DNA of 62,270 nt from JAQBFJ01 sp032123435 (GCA_032123435.1 JAQBFJ010000164.1:1-62270), one strand, 5' to 3'. Numbered from the stretch's first letter, positions 1 to 10,177 are shown. Notes: generated by a model not told the origin, from the letters alone. Program-made: numbers and translations.

Positions 1-1
1 C

Positions 2-1552
2 GCTGTTTCGGCCAACATTTCCATTCTGAAAACTCCCACGGTGATGCGGCTGGAAGACGGTTCGTTCTACGGCTTCGAAGGCTGCTGCTGCACCGGCGGC
101 TGTTGCGAGGGCAGTTGCCAGCATGTATGGAACTACGCGTATGCCCTGCCCTTTCTTTTCCCGAAACTGGAACGCTCAATGCGCGAGCTGGAATACAGGT
201 ACAGCCTCGGCGAAGACGGATCGCTGTCGTTCCGCCTGCAATTGCCGGTCGGTCGCGCGCCGTCGGCATTCCGGCCCTGTGCCGATGGACAGTTCGGCAC
301 GGTTATGAAAGTGTACCGTGAATGGAAAATATCAGGTGATAACGTCTGGCTCAAACGGCTATGGCCGTCCATCAAAAAAACCATCGAGTTCGCCTGGGCA
401 CCAACCAATGCCGATCGTTGGGACCCTGAAAAGACGGGCGTATTGTGGGGACGCCAGCATCACACGCTTGACGTGGAACTGTTCGGTCCAAATTCATGGC
501 TCACAGGTTTTTATCTGGGCGCACTGAAAGCGGGGGCGGAAATGGCTGAAAACTGCGGGGAGCCTGATGCGGCCGCGGAGTATCGCCGCATCTTTGCGAA
601 GGGAAAAGAGTGGACCGACCGCCATCTCTTCAACGGCAAGTACTATCACCAGGAGGTGAAATTGAAAGATCGCGCCCAGCTAGAGCAATTCAGCACGAAG
701 GGCCCTGACGGCAAATACGCGGCAGGTGAGGCATACAATGCGTATTGGAACGATGAGCATAAGGAACTGAAATACCAGATCCTGGAAGGATGCGGCATAG
801 ATCAGGTACTGGCCCAATGGCACGCGAATCTGATCGGGCTTGGCGAAATCTTCGATCCCAAACAGACCCGCTCAGCTTTAAGAGCAATCTATAAGAATAA
901 TTATAAGCCTACCATGAGAAATTTTCCCAACTTCTGTCGCCTGTATTGCGTGAACGATGAAGCGGGTACCGTCATGTTTGACTGGCCTGACGGGAAATAC
1001 AAACCCATGGTACCCATGACCTACGCAGAGGAGACCATGCACGGGTTTGAGTATCAGGCCGCTGTTCACATGATCCAGGAAGGCATGGTTAAGGAAGGTC
1101 TGGATGTGGTGAAAGCCGTGCGTGATCGGTACGACGGTGAAAGGAGAAACCCATGGAATGAAATAGAATGCGGCAGTAACTACGCGCGCTCCATGGCAAG
1201 CTACGCCCTGCTTAACGCGTTCAGCGGGTTCTCGTTCGACATGGTGCGCCAGCAAATTGGATTTAAGCCGATAACCACGGTCAATAAGCGTTTCAGATGT
1301 TTCTGGTCGCTGGACTCAGCCTGGGGCGAAATCGATATTAGTCCTGACGGTGCCGCACTTCGAGTGTTATACGGAGATCTGACGATCAGGCGGATTGCCT
1401 TGAATTTATCAGCCAGTGATAACGGCACTTCTGTCACCCTCAAGGGACGCCGTGTTTCGTGTAAACAAACAAAGAACATCATTGATTTCGGCACACCAGT
1501 GACAATTCCAGCGGGCACAACGCTCCGGATAAAAGGAAAGGTAAAGTGTTAG
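2..1552 (+). CDS. GH116 family glycoside hydrolase (beta-glucosidase/glucosylceramidase-like), 5' truncated by window edge
   Basis: This is the C-terminal catalytic (alpha/alpha)6 part of a family 116 glycosidase, the family of non-lysosomal glucosylceramidase GBA2 and bacterial beta-glucosidases. The frame is already open at base 2 and reads ANISILKTPTVMRLEDG before the first ATG at base 41, so the true start lies left of the window. Family landmarks are the Cys-rich segment with CQHVWNY, then HHTLDVELFGPN, whose Glu (about residue 146 counted from the base-41 ATG) matches the nucleophile region. GIDQVLAQW (Asp about 254) matches the acid/base region. The end fits a complete C-terminus. The substrate cannot be read from the sequence; a plant or host beta-glucoside is a reasonable guess. 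Confidence 0.88.
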   Translation, partial: AVSANISILKTPTVMRLEDGSFYGFEGCCCTGGCCEGSCQHVWNYAYALPFLFPKLERSMRELEYRYSLGEDGSLSFRLQLPVGRAPSAFRPCADGQFGTVMKVYREWKISGDNVWLKRLWPSIKKTIEFAWAPTNADRWDPEKTGVLWGRQHHTLDVELFGPNSWLTGFYLGALKAGAEMAENCGEPDAAAEYRRIFAKGKEWTDRHLFNGKYYHQEVKLKDRAQLEQFSTKGPDGKYAAGEAYNAYWNDEHKELKYQILEGCGIDQVLAQWHANLIGLGEIFDPKQTRSALRAIYKNNYKPTMRNFPNFCRLYCVNDEAGTVMFDWPDGKYKPMVPMTYAEETMHGFEYQAAVHMIQEGMVKEGLDVVKAVRDRYDGERRNPWNEIECGSNYARSMASYALLNAFSGFSFDMVRQQIGFKPITTVNKRFRCFWSLDSAWGEIDISPDGAALRVLYGDLTIRRIALNLSASDNGTSVTLKGRRVSCKQTKNIIDFGTPVTIPAGTTLRIKGKVKC

Positions 1553-1640
1553 CCCGAATATTGCATGAGAATCAGCAGGAAATAGAGAATTAGGCAGGAT
1601 AACTGGATTAACCCTCAGGGCCCGAAGACAGTATAATAGT

Positions 1641-2303
1641 ATGTTCAAGAAGTTAGTACAAAAGCTCATCAACATGGCGGGTACTCGCAATGTGTTTGAT
1701 CCATCCAGTTTTAACGACCCCATCGCCATGCAGACTAAATGGACTCCAGCGAAAGGCGGCGGCGCAAGTTTCCGAACCCATAAACTGGTGAACATCAATT
1801 CATATCGAATGGAATTCCGCGTATCAGCAGGTGCCGTGGTATTCTATCTTATGTTTCTCTTGATGGGACTCTCTGTAATGATAATTTTCAGCATCGCCAA
1901 CTTCTCGGCGAACGACAAGCCTCCTTTTATTGCCATTATCATGCCGTTGTCAGTGGGTCTTGTCTTCACGATCATAGGAGCCTGCATGCTCTATTTCGGC
2001 ACCGCCCCTATTGTTTTTGACAAGCAAAAGGGATTTTTCTGGAAAGGCCGCAAGGCGCCTGACGAAGTGTTTGACAAAACAACTATAAAGCATTTTACTG
2101 AACTCGAAAACATTCACGCGCTTCAGCTCATTTCTGAATACTGCCGCGGAAATAAGAGTTCATATTACAGTTACGAACTTAATCTGATCTTAAAAGACGG
2201 GAACCGCATCAATGTTGTTGACCACGGAAACCAGAGAAAACTCAAAGAAGACGCTAATACTCTTTCCGCATTTCTGGAGAAACCTGTTTGGGATGCCATA
2301 TAA
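1641..2303 (+). CDS. Uncharacterised membrane protein with two transmembrane segments
   Basis: A 220-residue protein whose family I cannot name. It has a soluble N-terminal stretch of about 60 residues and two hydrophobic helices near residues 68-88 and 95-116, probably a hairpin. The roughly 100-residue cytosolic C-terminus ends RINVVDHGN...LSAFLEKPVWDAI. That tail resembles PH-like or regulatory tails I associate with short membrane proteins in PVC bacteria, a weak impression. There is no clear Shine-Dalgarno sequence at the first ATG. A TATAAT sits at 1632-1637, only three bases before that ATG, so translation may instead begin at the internal ATG at 1677. It follows the GH116 gene by 88 bases. 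Confidence 0.6.
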   Translation: MFKKLVQKLINMAGTRNVFDPSSFNDPIAMQTKWTPAKGGGASFRTHKLVNINSYRMEFRVSAGAVVFYLMFLLMGLSVMIIFSIANFSANDKPPFIAIIMPLSVGLVFTIIGACMLYFGTAPIVFDKQKGFFWKGRKAPDEVFDKTTIKHFTELENIHALQLISEYCRGNKSSYYSYELNLILKDGNRINVVDHGNQRKLKEDANTLSAFLEKPVWDAI

Positions 2304-2393
2304 TTTATTGATTGTGACACTGGATCAACGTGGAGCTGATTTCTCGAAAGCAGAATTCTTGACACAAAGGTATAACAACCCATGGAGGTATAA

Positions 2394-2951
2394 ATGAAAG
2401 CTATAGTGATATGCGGAAGCAGAAATCTTAACGGGCAGACTGCCCAGGCGACCGGGGCCATGCTGAAAGGGCTGACAAATGCCGGCGTTACCACAGAACA
2501 GGTATTTCTGCCTCTTCTAAAAATTGAACGCTGTCGTCAATGTGATGATAATGGCTGGGGGTTGTGTCGGCAGAAAGGCCGTTGCGTGATTGATGATGAC
2601 TTCTTCAGCCTGATCAAAAAAATAAAAGAAGCCGACGCTGTGGTATTTGCCACCCCCGTATACTATTCTGATCTCAGCGAGAGCCTGCGCGCTTTTGCTG
2701 ACCGATTGCGCAGAATATGCACTCATGAAAAAGGCCGCGCGTCAGTAGAAAAAAAGCCCATGATCGGACTGTGTGTTGCCGGCGGAGGCGGAGGCGGCGC
2801 CCCGGCCTGCTGTGTCAGACTGGAAAACGTTATGGCAATATGCGGATTTGACGTTGTTGATATGATCCCTGTTCGACGGCAGAATCTAAATGCAAAATTA
2901 CCCATGCTGGAACAGACCGGACAATTGCTGGCAACAGATCGGCAATCATAA
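2394..2951 (+). CDS. Flavodoxin-fold NAD(P)H-dependent FMN reductase family protein
   Basis: A 185-residue flavodoxin-like protein expected to bind FMN and reduce quinones, azo compounds or other small acceptors using NAD(P)H. The N-terminus ICGSRNLNGQT is the phosphate-binding loop after the first beta strand. ATPVYYSDLSESLRAFADR is the conserved stretch around the flavin ring. A Cys-rich middle (CRQCDDNGWGLC...GRC, about residues 43-62) is typical of the iron-sulfur-flavoprotein-like branch; whether it binds a cluster here is not certain. A Gly-rich AGGGGGGAP loop lies near residue 125. A clear GGAGG lies five bases before the ATG. Substrate unknown. Confidence 0.8.
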   Translation: MKAIVICGSRNLNGQTAQATGAMLKGLTNAGVTTEQVFLPLLKIERCRQCDDNGWGLCRQKGRCVIDDDFFSLIKKIKEADAVVFATPVYYSDLSESLRAFADRLRRICTHEKGRASVEKKPMIGLCVAGGGGGGAPACCVRLENVMAICGFDVVDMIPVRRQNLNAKLPMLEQTGQLLATDRQS

Positions 2952-2974
2952 CAACATTAACATGAAGAATATTC

Positions 2975-3691
2975 ATGAAACATTTGTTCAACAAATTGTT
3001 TAAGAGCCAACAGAAACACCCCCTTTCAAGCGGCAATCCATATAAGGCCATTTCAGCACTTCTTCGGAAACAGAGCGTAAGCGGCATACTGGATGCCGGC
3101 GCGAGCACTGGAAGAGTTTCCCTCAGATTTCTGCAATACTTTCCTCATGCCGAGGTCTATGCTTTTGAAGCTAACTCCGCTTATGCCGACACCTTACACT
3201 CTCTTGCGGCTGAGGACCCGCGTATTCACCCTCAAATCCTTGCCCTTTCAGACCGTGAAGAAGAGGTGGAATTCAACATCATGCGGTCACGGGGCGTATG
3301 CTCCCTGTTTAAACCTGGTTCAAAAATGAAATCGGAATATCCGGAGGAAACATCTGATCTCAAGATCGAAAAGATTAAGGCTGTTACTCTTGATTCATGG
3401 CGAGAACAGAACGGGAACCCGCCAATACAATTAATGAAGTTCGACATTCAAGGCGCGGAGCTTAAAGCTCTGCGCGGCGCGCGGGACACTGTTAAAGAAA
3501 CTGTTCTGCTTATCTATACCGAAGTCTTTTTCAATCCGTTATATGATGGAGGAACGACATTCAGTGAAATAGACACATTCCTCCGGGATCTGAAGTTTTC
3601 CATTTTCAACATTTTCAAGGCAAGATTATCTGCCGACGGCAGTCTTTTGCAGGCAAACGTGGTTTTTGTCAGCGATAAGCTCTGTATTTAA
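2975..3691 (+). CDS. FkbM family SAM-dependent methyltransferase
   Basis: A 238-residue Rossmann-fold methyltransferase. DAGASTGRVSLRFL (about residues 41-54) is the SAM-binding motif I, and VYAFEANSAY gives the acidic residue that contacts the SAM ribose. LMKFDIQGAELKALRGA (about residues 152-168) is the signature of the FkbM family, whose members O-methylate sugars or small molecules. It starts 23 bases after the flavoprotein and may share its transcript. The start codon has only a weak ribosome site. No polysaccharide cluster lies next to it, so its acceptor cannot be guessed. Confidence 0.85.
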   Translation: MKHLFNKLFKSQQKHPLSSGNPYKAISALLRKQSVSGILDAGASTGRVSLRFLQYFPHAEVYAFEANSAYADTLHSLAAEDPRIHPQILALSDREEEVEFNIMRSRGVCSLFKPGSKMKSEYPEETSDLKIEKIKAVTLDSWREQNGNPPIQLMKFDIQGAELKALRGARDTVKETVLLIYTEVFFNPLYDGGTTFSEIDTFLRDLKFSIFNIFKARLSADGSLLQANVVFVSDKLCI

Positions 3692-4052
3692 TTGCATCCG
3701 GCTTCTGCCATGTGGATAGAACATATGTCAGTCATGAAAGAAGATACAGTGCATGAAAAAGACAATGGAAACAAATCCAATGTTGTTCGCATATTCGCTG
3801 CAATAGCGCTAGCCCGCATATTTCATGGAGAATCGCATGCGTGTGGGATAAGACATTGTAAAACAAAGACTTTATTCAGTGCTTAGAGATTGATTGGTAA
3901 ATACAGTTTGTAATATGGTTTCAGGAAAGAAAAAAGGCATGCAATTCTTCACCGGAGGCGAGCCCGTGCCGGCCGGCCGGGCACACCGTAATCGCCGCTT
4001 GCTCATTAATTTCAACAGCTTTATATTCTCTATATGAAGGAGTCATGCGCTT
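3692..4052 (+). other. Intergenic stretch without a convincing gene
   Basis: About 360 bases between the FkbM gene and addB. The only open frame (3692-3886) starts directly after the previous stop codon, has no ribosome site and no recognisable sequence. A GC-rich imperfect palindrome occurs at 3966-3984 (GTGCC...GGCAC around GGCCGGCC), about 70 bases before addB. It could be part of a terminator or an operator, but no T-run follows it. A Shine-Dalgarno-like GAAGGAG lies at 4036-4042 before addB. Confidence 0.5.
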
Positions 4053-6869
4053 ATGGCGGCTAAGTTACATTTTCTTGACTGGAACATGCCCATAACGGCT
4101 AAAACAGCCGAATTCCTGCTGGCGCCAATGATACGCGCTGATAAACACAATGTTGACCTGGAGAATACCATAATTATTGTGCCTACCAGACAGGCAGGCA
4201 GACATCTCCACGAAACAATGGCTTCATACTGTGCCGAACATGACACCGCGCTTCTTTCGGTTCGTACCGAGGAACCGGGTTTCTTCTTTCGCACCGGCGA
4301 AATAACCGCCGACGAACCATCACCCGTAATGCTTAAAATGTTATGGGCTGAAGTATTGAACAGTATAAATCCCGTTGATTACCCGAACTTTTTTCCAGCA
4401 CCAGGGAAAGAACAGGATTTTTCATGGGCCATACGCATGGGTGAAATGATCCAACGTCTGCGCGCAACTCTGGCTGACGGCGGATATCTCATATCAACCG
4501 TTGTAAACAGCGGCATAACATTTGAAGAGACCGAACGTTGGTCGGATATGGCTGAATTGGAAAAACTATATCAGGAGCAACTCAACAAAATGGGGCTGAC
4601 CGATCCGTGTATTGCCAAGATTTCACGCGCTGATCATCCTGAATTGCCTGAAGGAATCACCCGGATCGTGATGGCCGCTGTGCCTGATCCGAGCCTGTTG
4701 ACTATCCGGGCGTTGAAACAACTGGCGGCAACGATTGATATAGATATTCTTGTGCATGCGCCGGAATCAATGGCAAACAGTTTTGATGAATGGGGCCGGC
4801 CCATGCCGGAAAAGTGGCCGGATATGAAAATCGATATTTCGGACGCAAATATAGTTCTTGCCGGTTCGCCGCGTGAACAAAGTCGCCATGTGATAGAAGA
4901 AATAGCAAAGGATAGCCACACACTGGGTCCGGCAGATATAGCAATCTGTGTTCCGGACGGCAATAGAACCATTGTGCCATATCTGAAGGCGGATCTGGCC
5001 GAACATGGATTACCGGCATTTGATCCTGCCGATAAAGCCCTGAAGGATCATCCCGCCTGCAGGCTGATAGAATCATTTTGCGACTTTGCAATCAGCAGAA
5101 CATACAAGGCATTCGGCACTTTTCTGCGACATCCGGATATTCTCTGCTATCTGGAATCCGCCATGGATCTGTCTAATTCATCCCTGCTTACGGAGTTTGA
5201 TGAATACCAAAAAGAGCATCTGCCATCATCTTTCGATGAAATCATGCTGAACAGCAATATCAGGAACAACAGGTTTACAAATCTGATAAAAGCCGCTGAT
5301 TTCATAATTGAACAACTTTCACTGTTCGACAAGAATACCCTTGTCGATTCCATCCGTTCTTTTTGCCAGACCATATACAGCGTGCGTACAATTAACACGA
5401 ACGAACCTGACGACAACGAGTTCCAGTCCGCCGTAGAACGAATTAACACTGTTCTGGAAGAATTTGCCGCCATACCCGACTGCCGCGAAAAACTCGACAG
5501 GAAATCCATGTTGATATTGTTCAAGCGCAGGTTGTACGAACAAAAATATCATCGCAATAGAGATGACACTGCAATAGATCTGGAAGGCTGGCTTGAACTG
5601 CCGTGGAACTCCGCCAAACTTTTCATAATCACCGGAATGAACGAGGGAATCGTACCAGCCAGTCGAACTGGAGATGTCTTCCTGCCTGACTCAATGCGGT
5701 CCAAACTGGGGTTGCGCGATAATGCCGGCCGATTCGCCAGAGACATTTTTCTGACCCGCGGCTTTCTGGAATCGCATAAGAAGAACGGACGCGTATGTTT
5801 TATCGTCGGCAAAACCAGCGGCACGGGCGATCCGCTGAAACCATCACGCATCCTGTTCAGGTGTAATGATGCCGACCTGCCGGCCCGTGCCGACAAATTA
5901 TTCAGCCCTATCATTGAAAACTGGTTCGCTCCTCCATCAACAATAACTTTCAAGCTGGACCCCCAAGCGCCGGATGACGTACCCGCCAATCTGCTGACAC
6001 CTAACACTATTTCCGTAACCAAATTTCGGGATTATCTAATGTGCCCATTCAGGTTCTACTTAAAACATATTCTCAAAATGGATCCTTTTGATTCCGAAAA
6101 AAGCAGCATGGACGCGCTGGAATTCGGATCAATGGTACACGCGGCGTTAAAAGCAATGGCGGATACACCCGAAATGGCGCGCTCCGAAAATGAAACCGAA
6201 TTAGCCGCTTTTCTGGGTTCGCACGCGGAAGAATGGGTTAATAAAAAGCTGGGCACAACACCTTCCCTGCCCGCAATCATCGCTCTGAATGCCGCAAAAC
6301 AACGCCTGCGCGGCGTCGCACACCATCAGGTGGAATTGACACGAAACGGATGGGAAATTATTCAATCTGAACAGAAATTCAGCGCCGAACTGAATGGCAT
6401 GAAAATCAACGGCATTATTGACAGGATTGATCGTCATCAGGACAGCGGCATAATAAGAATCATCGATTATAAAACTTCCGACAAATCCAACACACCCGAA
6501 AAACAACACCTGGAAAACTGCCGACCCGATACACGCGATTTCACTAAAATCAGTGTTAACAGCAAGGTGAAACGATGGGCAGATCTTCAACTGCCTCTTT
6601 ACGTTTTCCTGTTTCAACAGAAGGAAGCACAGCACAAGTCCGTAGCGCCGGCTTATTTCAACCTGCCTAAAGCGGTCAGTGATACAAGTTTGGATATATG
6701 GGAAGAGTTTACTGATGCTCTTCTGGAATCAGCCGTAGCGTGCGCCGAGAATATAATAGCCGGAATCCGTGAACAAAGGTTCTGGCCGCCTGCCGAACGG
6801 GTAAGTTATGACGATTTCGAAAATTTATTTATAAATGATTACAGGAAAACAATAAATGAAATGCGTTAA
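4053..6869 (+). CDS. addB: AddB/RexB-like subunit: inactivated helicase with PD-(D/E)XK nuclease
   Basis: One subunit of an AddAB-type helicase-nuclease that resects double-strand breaks for RecA-dependent repair. The 938-residue protein has an N-terminal SF1-like region in which IIIVPTRQAGRHL replaces a Walker A motif, as in AddB proteins, which do not hydrolyse ATP. LFIITGMNEGIVPAS (about 526-540) is the conserved late helicase element. The nuclease begins near CPFRFYLKHIL (about 664). It contains GSMVHAAL (His about 696), GIIDRID, IIDYKTSD (catalytic Asp and Lys about 804-806) and DLQLPLYVF. The C-terminal C-x2-C-x5-C that completes the Fe-S clamp in Bacillus AddB is absent; the equivalent stretch reads FWPPAERVSYDDF. 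addA follows after 14 bases. Confidence 0.85.
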   Translation: MAAKLHFLDWNMPITAKTAEFLLAPMIRADKHNVDLENTIIIVPTRQAGRHLHETMASYCAEHDTALLSVRTEEPGFFFRTGEITADEPSPVMLKMLWAEVLNSINPVDYPNFFPAPGKEQDFSWAIRMGEMIQRLRATLADGGYLISTVVNSGITFEETERWSDMAELEKLYQEQLNKMGLTDPCIAKISRADHPELPEGITRIVMAAVPDPSLLTIRALKQLAATIDIDILVHAPESMANSFDEWGRPMPEKWPDMKIDISDANIVLAGSPREQSRHVIEEIAKDSHTLGPADIAICVPDGNRTIVPYLKADLAEHGLPAFDPADKALKDHPACRLIESFCDFAISRTYKAFGTFLRHPDILCYLESAMDLSNSSLLTEFDEYQKEHLPSSFDEIMLNSNIRNNRFTNLIKAADFIIEQLSLFDKNTLVDSIRSFCQTIYSVRTINTNEPDDNEFQSAVERINTVLEEFAAIPDCREKLDRKSMLILFKRRLYEQKYHRNRDDTAIDLEGWLELPWNSAKLFIITGMNEGIVPASRTGDVFLPDSMRSKLGLRDNAGRFARDIFLTRGFLESHKKNGRVCFIVGKTSGTGDPLKPSRILFRCNDADLPARADKLFSPIIENWFAPPSTITFKLDPQAPDDVPANLLTPNTISVTKFRDYLMCPFRFYLKHILKMDPFDSEKSSMDALEFGSMVHAALKAMADTPEMARSENETELAAFLGSHAEEWVNKKLGTTPSLPAIIALNAAKQRLRGVAHHQVELTRNGWEIIQSEQKFSAELNGMKINGIIDRIDRHQDSGIIRIIDYKTSDKSNTPEKQHLENCRPDTRDFTKISVNSKVKRWADLQLPLYVFLFQQKEAQHKSVAPAYFNLPKAVSDTSLDIWEEFTDALLESAVACAENIIAGIREQRFWPPAERVSYDDFENLFINDYRKTINEMR

Positions 6870-6883
6870 GCTGGATTTGCCGC

Positions 6884-9800
6884 ATGAATAAAGGGCATAA
6901 GAACAATACAACCGGAAACAATCCTGACCATATTGCCATATCGGCATCCGCAGGTTCAGGCAAGACATTCCAGCTTGCGCACCGTTATATACGACTTCTC
7001 GCGGATCATGTCTCGCCCGACCGCATAAGCGCCCTCACTTTCTCGCGCATGGCGGCTGGCGAAATTTTTGAATCCATAGTCAAGAATCTGGCCAACTCGG
7101 CGTCCTGCGTGAATAATGCCGATAAAACAGCAAAACTTATCGGCAAATCTGGAATGAACAAGGATGCATTCCTGTCGCTTCTCCGTATTTTCGTCGACAA
7201 CATGCATCGCATGCATATAGGCACACTCGACAGCTTCATTGTGGGTGTAGCACGCGCGTTTCCAACAGAACTTGGAATTCCGGTAGATTTCCAGATGTTC
7301 GATGACTCAAACAAGGGCGCCAATGACATGAAACAGGAAGTTTTGAACGTAATACTTGACTCCCGTTTCGCAAACAAGAATGACCAAAACAGGTTCCTTG
7401 AAGCGTTCCAATTGGCTACTTTTGGTGCTGGAGAAAAAAATTCCAATACTCTGATCAATGAATTCATCGACACACTCAGGCAACCGTTCATTGAACTGCC
7501 CGATGAAAACGCGTGGGGCAATGAGAAAAGAATATGGCCTGATAACTCACCGCTGTCCGCAAAGATGCAACAGCCCGGCAATGCCACGAAAAAACTGATC
7601 AGTTGGCTTGATTCCGCCCCCTACCCCAAACAGATGATCGCAAGCCTGAATAAAATAATAAGATTCGCGGGCGGCTATGACGAATATTCCCGGTGGGACA
7701 ACAACATGGATACCAATATCGTGTTTGACAGGCTCCTTGCTCACATGGAAGATCTTAAGAACGGATCCGCTATTATTGCCTATGGCAAAAAGGAATTCAG
7801 CATTACCGGCAATGAAGGCAGGATATTGTACCAGCTTCTTAATCACATAATGGGCATAGAACTGAATCGATCTGTTCAACAATCCCGAGGACTGTTCCGC
7901 ATACTTGCTCAATACGAAGCCCTGTACAGCATGATGACACGGCTGACCGGCAAACTGACATTTACCGATGCCCAGCATCTGCTCACACGATCCAGCCCAT
8001 ACGGCACTGGAAATGTCCTGAGTCGCCTGCCGCAGACTGAAGGCAGACTTTACATAGATTACCGGCTGGACTGCCAACTTGATCACTGGCTCCTTGATGA
8101 ATTCCAGGATACAAGCAACCTGCAATGGGCAGTTCTTCACAATCTGGTTGATGAAATAATGCAGGATAACAGTGGTCAGCGCAGTTTTTTCTATGTTGGT
8201 GACATCAAGCAGGCCATTTACAGATGGCGCGGCGGAAACCACAGATTATTCAGTAACGTATTGAACAAATATCCAACCCTTATCAAACAGATTCCACTTA
8301 ACCGTTCATATCGTTCATGTCAGCCTGTAATAGATACAGTCAACCTTGTATTCGAAGATTTAACCGGAACCGGCCTGCCGACCGGCGCGATAGATGAATG
8401 GCAGGAGGCATGGCGAAAACATCAAATTGAGCCAGATCATGTACCTGAAGACGGATACGCGACACTTATTGAACCAATCCCTACAGACGAGAATAAGAAA
8501 CCAAACAACATTGACCGCTATAAGGCTGTTGCGTCCATATTGCGCGAAATTGATCCAACCGAACGCAAACTTTCAACGGCTGTCCTTGTACGCGGGAATG
8601 ATGCAGGCAAGGAAGCGGTTGATGTGCTTAGACGCGAATGTCCCGGCATGCCGGTGGTTCATGAAGGAAAAGCCGCCATAAAGGATAATCCGGTTGTACA
8701 GAGCATGCTTTCCCTGATCAAGTATGCGGCGCATCCGGGCGACATGTTCGCATGGCGCCACTTGCAGATGAGTCCGTTAAAACAATGCGTTATAAATGCC
8801 GGACTGGACCGTAAAGCTCTGCCCAAAGCGCTTCTCAAAGAAATACAACTGCACGGCTGGCAGGAGTTCATACGCAACTGGGGCGCACGACTTGATAACT
8901 GCGCGCGATTTGACGAATTCGGCCGCAAGAGGCTGGCCGACCTTGTTGCCGCCGCATCTGAATTTGATATGACCGGCAACCCGGACTGCAATGCTTTTTT
9001 GCGTTTTATTGACAACTATGACACACATGATCTTGCCGCCCATAACGCCATACGGGTAATGACAATACACCAGGCAAAAGGGCTTGGTTTCGACATTGTT
9101 ATTCTGCCCGATCTCATGGACAAGAAACAAAACATGACAAAAAGCACGCCTGAAATAATCATCAGTCCAGACGGAACATCAAGTTGGGCTCTTAAAATGC
9201 CGCGTAGAATCATTGCGGAATATGACCCCGTTCTATCGACAAAATTGCTCAAGGCTGATCAGGAATCCTGTTTTGACGAATTATGCGTTTTGTATGTCGC
9301 CATGACCCGTGCAAAACACGCGTTATACATGGTTACAAGTTATCCGGGAGACAATGCAAAAACCATTACACCCGCGACACTTCTTAAACTGCGTTTATGC
9401 GGAGCAACAAAAGATCTCAAAGGTTCAACAACATCCATTGGCGGCAGTGACTATACAAAAGCCTATGAAACAGGTACCCGCGAATGGTTCAAGAATATAC
9501 CTGCTGTCGACCAGGCTGACCGGCTGGGCCGTGAAACAGCTTTGCTAACAGCCGGATTTCCGGCCAAGCCTTCGACCCGCAAAAGGCTCGAGCACATTGA
9601 ACCATCCCAAACAGAAAACTTCGAGGGTAACGCTTCGCTTCTTTTCAAAGCCGAATCGGGCAAGATACGGGATTTCGGTCTGGCCGTTCACGCGCTTTTT
9701 GAACAGGTCGAATGGATTGAAAATGCCGATATGGAAAAGATTATTCAAGACTGGCAGAATGCATCACACGATTCGGCCGATGTAAAGAAGGACGCATGCA

Positions 9801-10177
9801 GACAGTTCGTTAATTCCATAAACACACCGGAAGTAATATCAGCTCTTTCCAAACCATTGCTGAAAAACGGCAGTGTCGAACTATGGCGTGAAAAAAAGTT
9901 TGAGCTAATAAAGGACGGTAAACTTATTTCAGGCACATTTGACCGGGTAACAATCATCAGGAATTCCGCCGGCAAGTCTGTCAGTGCCGTTATACTTGAT
10001 TACAAAAGTGTCATCGTTTCCACTGAAGAGCAAATGACCCAGCGAACTGTCAGGCACAGGTCGCAAATGTCTATTTATCGTGACGCGCTTTCGCAGATTC
10101 TACAGTTGCCCAAATCGGAAATTTCAGTGCAAATCCTGTTTACCAGGACCGGCGCTGTCCGGCCCGTTATGTTCTGA
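6884..10177 (+). CDS. addA: AddA/UvrD-type helicase with C-terminal RecB nuclease domain
   Basis: The motor and second nuclease subunit of AddAB, 1097 residues. All SF1A helicase motifs can be seen: Walker A SASAGSGKTFQLAHRY (about 21-36), motif II LLDEFQDTSNLQWA (about 402-415), YVGDIKQAIYRWRGG (motif III), NRSYRS (motif IV), VMTIHQAKGLGFDIV (motif V) and LYVAMTRAKHALY (motif VI). The C-terminal nuclease shows FGLAVHALFEQ, GTFDRVT, VILDYKSV (Asp and Lys about 1035-1037) and RSQMSIYRDAL, so it appears catalytically complete. Both subunits therefore carry a nuclease, as in AddAB rather than RecBCD. The 14-base spacing to addB supports one transcript. No RecC or RecD gene is visible. Confidence 0.9.
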   Translation: MNKGHKNNTTGNNPDHIAISASAGSGKTFQLAHRYIRLLADHVSPDRISALTFSRMAAGEIFESIVKNLANSASCVNNADKTAKLIGKSGMNKDAFLSLLRIFVDNMHRMHIGTLDSFIVGVARAFPTELGIPVDFQMFDDSNKGANDMKQEVLNVILDSRFANKNDQNRFLEAFQLATFGAGEKNSNTLINEFIDTLRQPFIELPDENAWGNEKRIWPDNSPLSAKMQQPGNATKKLISWLDSAPYPKQMIASLNKIIRFAGGYDEYSRWDNNMDTNIVFDRLLAHMEDLKNGSAIIAYGKKEFSITGNEGRILYQLLNHIMGIELNRSVQQSRGLFRILAQYEALYSMMTRLTGKLTFTDAQHLLTRSSPYGTGNVLSRLPQTEGRLYIDYRLDCQLDHWLLDEFQDTSNLQWAVLHNLVDEIMQDNSGQRSFFYVGDIKQAIYRWRGGNHRLFSNVLNKYPTLIKQIPLNRSYRSCQPVIDTVNLVFEDLTGTGLPTGAIDEWQEAWRKHQIEPDHVPEDGYATLIEPIPTDENKKPNNIDRYKAVASILREIDPTERKLSTAVLVRGNDAGKEAVDVLRRECPGMPVVHEGKAAIKDNPVVQSMLSLIKYAAHPGDMFAWRHLQMSPLKQCVINAGLDRKALPKALLKEIQLHGWQEFIRNWGARLDNCARFDEFGRKRLADLVAAASEFDMTGNPDCNAFLRFIDNYDTHDLAAHNAIRVMTIHQAKGLGFDIVILPDLMDKKQNMTKSTPEIIISPDGTSSWALKMPRRIIAEYDPVLSTKLLKADQESCFDELCVLYVAMTRAKHALYMVTSYPGDNAKTITPATLLKLRLCGATKDLKGSTTSIGGSDYTKAYETGTREWFKNIPAVDQADRLGRETALLTAGFPAKPSTRKRLEHIEPSQTENFEGNASLLFKAESGKIRDFGLAVHALFEQVEWIENADMEKIIQDWQNASHDSADVKKDACRQFVNSINTPEVISALSKPLLKNGSVELWREKKFELIKDGKLISGTFDRVTIIRNSAGKSVSAVILDYKSVIVSTEEQMTQRTVRHRSQMSIYRDALSQILQLPKSEISVQILFTRTGAVRPVMF

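Noticed and set aside
3692..3886. 64-codon frame after the FkbM gene
   Set aside because: It begins right at the previous stop, has no ribosome site and no recognisable sequence.
3966..3984. GC-rich imperfect palindrome before addB
   Set aside because: Short and imperfect, without a T-run; GGCCGGCC can arise by chance in such a GC-rich patch.
7547..8242. 231-codon frame on the minus strand within addA
   Set aside because: It lies fully inside a gene with complete helicase motifs; it is a shadow of that gene.
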